Shown here in pieces: positions 7,106 through 14,260 of a stretch of 18,974 nucleotides of DNA. Source of the stretch: Coemansia sp. RSA 922 (Eukaryota; Kickxellomycota; Kickxellomycetes; Kickxellales; Kickxellaceae); NCBI GenBank assembly GCA_027577415.1, contig JANBQS010000398.1, forward strand, positions 1 to 18,974, written 5' to 3'. Within the stretch, counting starts at the first letter, position 1. The number at the start of each line of letters is the position of its first letter. The position numbers and the translations under genes are program-made. Under the pieces are notes generated by a model that worked only from the letters and a program-made list of their open reading frames with translations, made no database searches and was not told the origin of the DNA.

Positions 7106-8232
7106 ATGTCGTTTGGTCAACTAAAGCCGATTATTGGTGGTAGCTCTGTACAGCCACACGAATATCCGTTTGCCATATACCTCAGTATCGAAACACAGCC
7201 TAGTTGGCACGCAGTATGCGGTGGTACGCTAATATCGGATCGACATATAGTGACAGCAGGGCATTGTCTTTTCCACGCGCCGTCAGCACAAGCGGTGAAA
7301 ATCGGGTATGGCCACACACACGTCAAGCAGCAGGAGCACGTTCGGGCTGGGCGACTAATAGTGCATCCACAATTCAACCCACGCACACTATTCAACGACA
7401 TTGCCATTATAGAACTGGAGGCGCCTATTCGCCAAACAACAAACGTATACCGTATTCCTATTTACTTTGGTTCGGTCGAGCCTGGACAAGTTTTGACTAC
7501 GATGGGATGGGGGATAACGAGTAATGCGCCTGGATCACGTACAGTGGCGGTTATGAATCGTGTTGACTTGAGTGTTGCTGATCCCAAGAGTTGTAAAAAA
7601 GTGGATGAATCTTTTGTCTCTAATAACGGCCCCTTTATATGTACGGGTACACAGCCTGGCGGTCGTGACGAGTGTAGTGGGGATAGTGGATCGCCTGCTA
7701 TAGTTACTATGCAGAGTAATTCGCCTATGAATCAGCGAGAACTTTTAGAGTATCGACAGCGAGAGGAGGGCAAAGGCTTTTTGTTGGATCGTATTGGTAA
7801 TATTGGTATGTTTGCAAACTCGCGGAAGAGACGGCGGGAGAAACAGCAACAGCAGTTGAGGGATGTTAGATTGGTTGCGTTGACGTCGTATGGCGATAAT
7901 ACTCATCACGATGTTCATCCGCCTTGTGGTGACCCTTTGGGATTTGGTTTCAGTACGCATATCGCTCATTATGCTGGGTTTATTACTAATGCTACTGGAC
8001 TTTCACGTTCGGTATTGGAGGCGCCACTTCGACTTGATCGACTGGTAAGAAGAAAAAAAAGAAACAGTATAAAAAGTGTCACTTGTCACTTGTTCCTTGG
8101 TACTAATTATCTTTTATTTTTAATATGTAGGGTGATGTACATACGTCAGGTGCAAATACTCGGGTGATGGTGATGACCACACACGCGCTACTATTGCCGA
8201 CACTCGTGTTACTCATGCTGCTGCTAAAGTAG
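7106..8232 (+). CDS. Trypsin-family (S1A) serine protease with C-terminal hydrophobic tail
   Basis: The model joins 7106-8044 and 8131-8232, giving 346 aa. The S1 fold begins at once: PIIGG at residues 8-12. The catalytic triad is present: H53 in TAGHC, D98 in FNDIAIIEL and S194 in GDSGSP. D188, six residues before the serine, predicts Lys/Arg specificity. Six cysteines fit the 42-58, 168-182 and 191-220 disulfides. Between S194 and the LVALTSYG strand there are about 48 extra residues, with a basic cluster RKRRREK at 240-246 and a QQQQ run. The last exon adds 33 residues: small residues TSGANT near 318-323, then a hydrophobic end ALLLPTLVLLMLLL at 332-345, like a GPI-anchor signal or tail anchor. 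No N-terminal signal peptide is seen, although disulfides imply secretion. An unseen upstream exon is possible. Confidence 0.85.
8045..8130 (+). other. Intron of the protease gene (86 nt)
   Basis: The donor is CTG|GTAAGA, a near-consensus branch site TACTAAT lies at 8101-8107, and the acceptor is ATATGTAG|GGTG. It is in phase 0. The intron contains no in-frame stop, so retention would extend the frame to 8167 with a different C-terminus lacking the leucine-rich tail. Confidence 0.75.
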
Positions 8233-8284
8233 CATCACCCTCCCCCCTGATCCCAAAGAAAGGTATTCTTTCCTTTTTCTTTTC

Positions 8285-8320
8285 TTTTACTTTTACTTTT
8301 ATTTTTATTTTACTTTTATT
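8285..8320 (+). repeat. (TTTTAC/T)n hexamer repeat in the APP1 leader
   Basis: Tandem TTTTAC and TTTTAT units lie inside a pyrimidine-rich tract just upstream of the APP1 start codon. It is probably part of the promoter and 5' leader, and is a potential length-variable microsatellite. Confidence 0.5.
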
Positions 8321-8342
8321 TCCCTTTCTTGTAATTAAAAAA

Positions 8343-10823
8343 ATGTACCAGCGAGATTACGATACCGTAAAGACCAAACTCAAGGGTTTGTGGTCACAGT
8401 ACAGCAGTGGCGCCAACACCAATAACACCAGCCAAACTACACGCGACGTATCTAACAATGCTGCTCCTCCTCCTGTCGAATTACTTGAAGAAATGCTGCT
8501 ATTTCCTACTTATGCATACCGCGATGAGCGACTAAAGGTATGGCGTGTACAAGTACGAGGGTGGGGCTTTTGTCGTAATCCTAATACACGGCGAGTACGG
8601 TTAGCTGCCTCACTTATGCGTCGATTTATTCGCATTCCACCTGGTGGCGAGTCTGACCAACTGCTGCTTGACCGCGTGTCTTACTTGTTTGCTGGTCAGC
8701 CGGCATCTAGCGATATGATTAAAGTCGCTATGGCTGGTATTGCAGAGCCTATGCCCTTTGAGCTGCATACTAAGCAGAGTCACCTCCACCCACCACCACC
8801 AGTTCAAAGTGCAAAGTCGTCGTCGCCGCCAGTAGTAATACAGTCTTCTTTGAGTACTGTGGAGTCTCAGTCATCGCGACCAGTAAACTTGCTTGATGCG
8901 CCTATCGTACTCACTACACACTTTGACCCTAGTGGGACTATTGCCCAGGACACGTATACAAAGGCCAGTGCCAGTAGTAGTAGCTCTGGTGGTGAGCGTC
9001 GGCATGCACACGACCGTGTTGTTCGCAATGCGTTTGTCGGCGTCGAGCCGACCATTATACAAAAGGCGCTGCAAATCGACGCCTTTTCCTGGCAGAATCT
9101 AGTACTCGACGAGGGTTTGTTCCAAGGCGAAATACTATTGGGCTTTAATGAGCTCGAATGGCTTATCCAAAGCTACGAGGCCAGTCACAGCGATTCTTCT
9201 TCGACAAGAGACAGAATGGGCAATCCCACTGCTGGTCGGAAGCCCCGTAGACTAATTGAATTGCGGGGTAAATTGTTCGGCTGGCCTGAAGCTCAGATCG
9301 TCGGCGGTCTAGCCCACTTGGTCGAACCGCACGGCGTGTCAGTTGTATCGGATATCGACGATACGATCAAAGCTTCGAATATCACTGCGGAGAAGCGCAT
9401 TGTCCTCGAGACGGTCTTTGCGCGGCCCATGCTGGCAGTGCCCGGGATGTCTGAGCTGTACCGTGAGTGGTACCGGTTGGGGTGTGAGTTTCACTACGTT
9501 AGTAACAGTCCGTGGCAACTGTACCCATCGTTGGACGAGTTCTTTCACAAGTACAAGTTTCCACCAGGCAGTGCGCACTTGCGTTCATTCGATCCCAACG
9601 ATCTACTGTCAGTCAAGAACTATACGGGCACGCCACAGCTAAAGAGCGACACTATAGAAACGCTGTTTGCCATGTTCCCCAGCCGCAAATATGTCCTTGT
9701 TGGCGACTGCGGCGAGCATGATCTCGAGACTTACACTGATTTGGCGCGTCGCTTTCCTGGCCGCGTATTGCGTATTTATATTCGCGATGTGTTTGCCCCT
9801 ATGAGTGTCGCCGCTGTGACTACCGATACTGCTGCTGCTGGCAATACCATCAGCCAGGGTATCATCCCCTATGGCATTGTGCGCCCGTCAAAGTCGCGCC
9901 AAAGGCAGATGGAGGGCGAGAGCGATTTCGAGGCTGATCTCATACGCTTGGAGGACCTCAGCGACAACGACTATTACGACTCTGATAGCCAACAACAACA
10001 GGTTGCAATGAGCCAGAAGCAAAGGCCGCCTCCAGTGCCGCCCAAGCCCAGCCACCTGCGCAAAGTATCCTCTTCGTCGTCCTCCGCCTCCAGTCCGCCT
10101 GTTCGCAATAGTAGTACGCCGCCGCCCAAGCCTCCGCGTCGCATGAATACTGGCGACTACACTATGCCTGGGTCATTCACAGCGCCCAATTTGCCATTGG
10201 AGCCCAGCAGCTCGACTGCGGCCAGCTCGCCTGGCATGGGCGACCGAGTCAGCACTGCCGAGCGGTTCGAGGCTCGTGTCACACAACTGCGTGAGCAGGC
10301 GCAAGAGTGGCTGGCATTTTACGCCCAGCAGTTCTATGTCGCGCCAACACAGAGCTTTCTGCGATACTCGCACGTCTTTATGCCGACTGTCGAGCAGAAC
10401 AAGCATATCATCGACTATGAAGCCGTTGCCGCTGCCGCCATGGGAGAAGCTAACAGTGCTGAGGGCTCTTCTGACGTGCCCCAGTATCAAAGTCGGGTTG
10501 GCTCTGAATTGCACCACGCTCAAAGTACGCCCAACTTTGCCATGGACCGCCCTCAGCAACAGCAACAACAGCAGCAACAGTCTAGTAGACCGGGTAGCAT
10601 GGGCCAGCAGCGCGCACAGTCGTTTGGCGCTTACAATATCCCCGAGCCGCCACCACCCGAGGCGCAGCTGGCTCGTACGAGTCGCCGTCTACTGCTGTGG
10701 AAGCGGTACCAACTTGCGACTCAGGGTCTGGCGCCCGACCTATGTCGGTTGTTTGTCGATGCTAGCGACATTAAGCAAGACCACGAGCTATTTGACTTGC
10801 TAATCCCACAGAACAGTATTTAG
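8343..10823 (+). CDS. APP1: App1-type phosphatidate phosphatase (DUF2183)
   Basis: App1 is a Mg2+-dependent phosphatidate phosphatase that turns phosphatidate into diacylglycerol at cortical actin patches and links lipid turnover to endocytosis in yeast. The 826-aa protein has the N-terminal conserved region near residues 50-100 (LLFPTYAYRDERLKVWRVQV). The catalytic DUF2183 domain spans about 300-485 with the HAD-like motif SDIDDTIK (D337 and D339 of DxDxT), FHYVSNSPWQLYPSL and VLVGDCGEHDLETY. The C-terminal half is disordered: acidic stretches, two proline-rich SH3-ligand motifs (PPPVPPKP near 562, PPPKPPRR near 594), a nine-glutamine run (nt 10554-10580) and a final helical block. The SH3 motifs fit known binding of yeast App1 to SH3 proteins. 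The start at 8343 follows a T/C-rich leader. The gene ends 22 bp from the stop of the convergent ABZ1-like gene. Confidence 0.92.
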   Translation: MYQRDYDTVKTKLKGLWSQYSSGANTNNTSQTTRDVSNNAAPPPVELLEEMLLFPTYAYRDERLKVWRVQVRGWGFCRNPNTRRVRLAASLMRRFIRIPPGGESDQLLLDRVSYLFAGQPASSDMIKVAMAGIAEPMPFELHTKQSHLHPPPPVQSAKSSSPPVVIQSSLSTVESQSSRPVNLLDAPIVLTTHFDPSGTIAQDTYTKASASSSSSGGERRHAHDRVVRNAFVGVEPTIIQKALQIDAFSWQNLVLDEGLFQGEILLGFNELEWLIQSYEASHSDSSSTRDRMGNPTAGRKPRRLIELRGKLFGWPEAQIVGGLAHLVEPHGVSVVSDIDDTIKASNITAEKRIVLETVFARPMLAVPGMSELYREWYRLGCEFHYVSNSPWQLYPSLDEFFHKYKFPPGSAHLRSFDPNDLLSVKNYTGTPQLKSDTIETLFAMFPSRKYVLVGDCGEHDLETYTDLARRFPGRVLRIYIRDVFAPMSVAAVTTDTAAAGNTISQGIIPYGIVRPSKSRQRQMEGESDFEADLIRLEDLSDNDYYDSDSQQQQVAMSQKQRPPPVPPKPSHLRKVSSSSSSASSPPVRNSSTPPPKPPRRMNTGDYTMPGSFTAPNLPLEPSSSTAASSPGMGDRVSTAERFEARVTQLREQAQEWLAFYAQQFYVAPTQSFLRYSHVFMPTVEQNKHIIDYEAVAAAAMGEANSAEGSSDVPQYQSRVGSELHHAQSTPNFAMDRPQQQQQQQQQSSRPGSMGQQRAQSFGAYNIPEPPPPEAQLARTSRRLLLWKRYQLATQGLAPDLCRLFVDASDIKQDHELFDLLIPQNSI

Positions 10824-10845
10824 GAATAATAATTTTTGTTTATAT
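10824..10845. other. 22-bp gap between convergent stop codons
   Basis: The APP1 stop (TAG, 10821-10823) and the ADC synthase stop (TGA on the minus strand, 10846-10848) are only 22 bp apart. Both transcripts must run into the opposite gene's coding sequence, giving overlapping antisense 3' ends. The gap is AT-rich. Confidence 0.7.
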
Positions 10846-13392
10846 TCAATAATAACGCGAGCTTGTTACATATTGGCTGATACCAGGTAGTACCGAGTGC
10901 AGTTTGGTCTCTACTTCAGCCCACTCGGCGCTTGGATCTGACAGAATCGTTAGTGCGCCACCAGCACCCACACTTAGACGCTTTCCGCCGCGGTCGACAA
11001 CTGCTGTTCGTATGACGACGCTCCAGTCAGCCTGCCCATGGGCTGAAAAGTAGCCCAGGCAGCCCGAGTACACGCCACGACCAGTTGACTCCAAGTCTTC
11101 GAGTAGCCGCACAGTGCGCAGCTTTGGAGCGCCCGTCATCGAGCCAGGCGGGAAGCAGTGGGCCAGCGCGCCAACGGCGCCGACTGAGCTGCGTAGCTGC
11201 GCCTGCACAGTCGTCACCATCTGATGGACCGACGCATACGACTCTATAGCCATAAGGCTCGGCACTTGTACGTTGGCGTTGTGTGCAATCCAGTTGAGGT
11301 CGTGTCGGATAAGATCAACAATCATTAGGTTCTCTGCTCGCTCCTTGACGTCGTTCTGCAACTGACTGGCTCGCTGCTCGTCGTCTCTCTTCCACTCCTC
11401 CTGCTTTTCTCTATCTGCTGTTGGCCAAGACATACGACGACAGGTACCCTTGATTGGTTTCATTTCTACCCACCGCTCATTGTTCTCGCTTCTGTAAGTG
11501 CGTAGGAACCGCTCGGGACTACAAGACGCTATGCCGCTGCTAATATCGCCCATCCACAGTAGCGCGCCATAGGGAGCTGGATTGTGCTTTCGCATGCTGG
11601 CGTAGAGCAAGTACATGTCTTGCGCAGATCTTATCGCAGCACTGTGGTGGTCTAGCGACAGGCGGAACTGAGTAGTCAAGCAAATCTCGTACGACTCGCC
11701 TTGCGCAATCCACTGCTTGGCCCGAGCTATAGCGTCCACGTACTCTGCGCACGACAGGTCTGGCTCCATAGACACAGCAATGTTCCTATTATTGCATGCA
11801 ACAAGTGGTGGTGTTACCCGAGTACAGTGATGGCTCATCCACGATCGAATACTCTCTGCTTGGCGGCTAATCCAGTCGGCAGCCTCGTCATGGCGGCGGA
11901 ATCCCAGAGTGCCAATCCATGCTGGCGGCGAGGAATATAATAATACGTCGCTTTCGGCGACCAATGCTAGAACATAAGCCTGCGGCGGCTTGTGCTTGTG
12001 GTCTACGACAACACATCGGTCTACGAATGTCAGCTGAGCGTCGGGCAAACGGTCCTCATTGTTTCTCCGATCAGGGTCCACTGCCATTGTTGTCGAGGAT
12101 GGAGCGCTACCAAGTACTTTTTCGGCGTGTTTCATTTCGTAACCAAAGTAGCCGACCCATCCGCACTGAAAGCCCAGTCCCGCATTATCAATCGATGAGC
12201 CGATAATCTGAGTGCGGTCGACTACACCCTGCATCCACGTCCAAAACGTAGCAGCGTTATCCAGCTTTTGCTCGAATAGCTCGCTGCTACTATTGTCGCC
12301 GGTTAGTCGGACTATTGTTACTTGCCGATCTTGTACACTATAGCGCACTGTTATGCTGCCTGGCGTCTGCGCTGACGCCATGACCGACATCCCACTGTTG
12401 CTAGCGCTGTCGAGCCAGATAGGCGCAGTGTCGTCGCCATACAAGTGTGCAAATAGATCGCCGCCAACATCAGCGCCAGCGTATTCGCTCAAGTCGACTG
12501 CCTCGTATACCAGTCGCAGCCCATGCGCAACAACGCTACTGCTCGATCTGACGTCGTGACGCCACATGCGATTATCCTGCGCCAATAGCGATAGCGCGGC
12601 GACATCCCTGGGCAATGTAATTTTGCTTCTCGGCTGCTTTGAGCGTCGTCGGGCTATAGCGCCAAAATTCTGAATAATTCGCGCGCCGTGCTCCGAGCAG
12701 ATCGACTCTGGATGGAATTGCACGCCAAATATAGGCCGTGTGCGGTGTCGCAAGGCCATGATCTCGCGCGACTCAACCTCGCTCATTCGACCGGTTTCAG
12801 GGTCCATCGCCCTTACTGTGCCGGCAGCCCGAGCCAGTACTTGCAGTTCAGCTGGAAATTCGCCCGGCTCCTCACTGACAGCCAAAGAGTGGTACCGAAC
12901 GACTTTGAACAGATCCGGCACTTTGTCGAATAGTCCCGGCTCACCATCGACCGAAATAACATCTTTAATCAGCTCTACGGGACTCGTTTGACCATGGACT
13001 GGCACTTCGCACTGCCGAACTCGCCCGCCAAACGCCGCTGCTATGCCCTGGTGCCCCAAGCATACGCCAAGTACGGGCATACCAGTCGCATGTGCGTGGT
13101 GGATCAAGTCGCCGCATACGCCAAAGTCTGCCCTGCGCTCAGGGTTGCCTGGCCCAGGCGAAATTACTATGCTGTCTATGTGTGGCAATATACAGTCGCG
13201 CACTGTATCCCACGAGTACTGGTCGTTGCGAATCACTATAATACTGTCCAACACGCTGGTTCCCTCGGGCAATTGCTGCACTAGCAGCTGTAACAAATTG
13301 AGTGTGTACGAGTCGTAGTTGTCCACCAACAACGTGCGCAGTGGCTGTATGTCGCCGCCAGTAGCGAATTTAAGTGGTGTAGCCGCTGGCAT
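10846..13392 (-). CDS. ABZ1: Aminodeoxychorismate synthase, fused PabA-PabB
   Basis: This bifunctional enzyme converts chorismate and glutamine to 4-amino-4-deoxychorismate, the first step to p-aminobenzoate and folate. The 848-aa protein begins with a class I glutamine amidotransferase domain (about residues 18-248): DNYDSYTLNL, ISPGPGNPE, the nucleophile C111 in GVCLGHQ, and H227 and E229 in QFHPES. The chorismate-binding PabB part follows: GWVGYFGYEMK near 411, ESYEICLTTQF near 566, PAPYGALLW, SCSPERFL and SMTGAPK. The PIKGT motif at 646-650 carries the Lys typical of ADC synthases; anthranilate synthases have PIAGT there. This separates it from TrpE. The length matches other fungal fused enzymes. 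No intron is needed. The codons are CpG-rich and use mainly CGN arginine. The gene is convergent with APP1. Confidence 0.95.
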   Translation of the reverse strand: MPAATPLKFATGGDIQPLRTLLVDNYDSYTLNLLQLLVQQLPEGTSVLDSIIVIRNDQYSWDTVRDCILPHIDSIVISPGPGNPERRADFGVCGDLIHHAHATGMPVLGVCLGHQGIAAAFGGRVRQCEVPVHGQTSPVELIKDVISVDGEPGLFDKVPDLFKVVRYHSLAVSEEPGEFPAELQVLARAAGTVRAMDPETGRMSEVESREIMALRHRTRPIFGVQFHPESICSEHGARIIQNFGAIARRRSKQPRSKITLPRDVAALSLLAQDNRMWRHDVRSSSSVVAHGLRLVYEAVDLSEYAGADVGGDLFAHLYGDDTAPIWLDSASNSGMSVMASAQTPGSITVRYSVQDRQVTIVRLTGDNSSSELFEQKLDNAATFWTWMQGVVDRTQIIGSSIDNAGLGFQCGWVGYFGYEMKHAEKVLGSAPSSTTMAVDPDRRNNEDRLPDAQLTFVDRCVVVDHKHKPPQAYVLALVAESDVLLYSSPPAWIGTLGFRRHDEAADWISRQAESIRSWMSHHCTRVTPPLVACNNRNIAVSMEPDLSCAEYVDAIARAKQWIAQGESYEICLTTQFRLSLDHHSAAIRSAQDMYLLYASMRKHNPAPYGALLWMGDISSGIASCSPERFLRTYRSENNERWVEMKPIKGTCRRMSWPTADREKQEEWKRDDEQRASQLQNDVKERAENLMIVDLIRHDLNWIAHNANVQVPSLMAIESYASVHQMVTTVQAQLRSSVGAVGALAHCFPPGSMTGAPKLRTVRLLEDLESTGRGVYSGCLGYFSAHGQADWSVVIRTAVVDRGGKRLSVGAGGALTILSDPSAEWAEVETKLHSVLPGISQYVTSSRYY

Positions 13393-14260
13393 TTCAAAAG
13401 TAAATTAGTGAGCTAGTAATAAAAAAAAGTATGCGGAGCAGAGCTCAAGTTTGCTTAAAAATCACACTTGCGCACAATTGGCTACAAGAAGTTTTTCCGT
13501 GGGTACCAGTTGATCTGATTTTCAATCCCTGATTGATGCTGGTATCAATTGGGAATCGTATCTATTCGTCGTCATTGCCATTAGCAGCACATGCCGTTAA
13601 AAAAATTATTCATAATGTCCATGTGGTTCATCACGAGTTGGAGTGCGCAAGACCCATGTCAGCAGCTCCAACCCGAGACTTTGAAACTCGAGGCTGGGCA
13701 GTACATTTTTCGTATTCTTGTCACTGCTTGCCAACCAAATACGTAAGCGTATTCGCACATATTACACAAGAATGACATGCTACTTGCAACGACAGACTGG
13801 CATCATTGCATATGGATTGCATCACTCCACCTGCTTGAACAAAAACAAAAAAAATTCGCAAAAAGAGAAAATCCACAAGAATTGCTAAGGCTTCCCTTCT
13901 CCACAAAGCACTCTCCCTCCCTCCTTTTCTTTCATCAAAGAACTACCACCCTTCCTTTGAACACGACTCTTTTACAACCTCCGCCAATAGTGGACAAGAA
14001 GAAGAAAAAGAAGGGAAAAAAAGCTGGTGAGGCAACAGCAAAGTCTCACCCCCCTTTGCACAGCCAAAGTAAAAGCAAGGCTTAAAAGATGGCCAAGCAG
14101 CATTGAGGCTTGGTTTTTGGAACATTCATGTGTGTGTGTACTCCTTCTTCTTCTCCCTCCTCCCCATTCTATACTTTTTTTTTTCTCTCCAAAGTTGATA
14201 TACACGTATACGTACTACTATTCTATCTTTTTCTTTTTTCTTTCTTTCTTTGCTGAAACT
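13393..14260. other. Intergenic transition and upstream region of the 705-aa gene
   Basis: This 868-bp spacer separates the divergent ADC synthase and the 705-aa gene. A near-palindrome AATACG-TAAG-CGTATT lies at 13738-13753. A frame of about 100 codons from 13777 is lysine- and proline-rich low complexity without motifs and is not called. From about 14130 the DNA is pyrimidine-rich up to the ATG at 14261, like the leaders of other genes here. CpG drops noticeably across this interval. Confidence 0.5.

Noticed and set aside
10846..13392. Anthranilate synthase (TrpE/TrpG fusion)
   Set aside because: The PIKGT motif has the Lys of ADC synthases rather than the Ala of anthranilate synthases, and the PabA-PabB order fits fungal ADC synthase.
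13777..14085. 102-codon frame upstream of the 705-aa gene
   Set aside because: Lysine/proline-rich low complexity from A-rich DNA, no motif, and no promoter-like leader.
14027..14260. N-terminal extension of the 705-aa protein from a GTG codon
   Set aside because: It would encode Leu/Phe/Tyr/Ser low complexity from a pyrimidine tract like the untranslated leaders of other genes here, and has no ATG.
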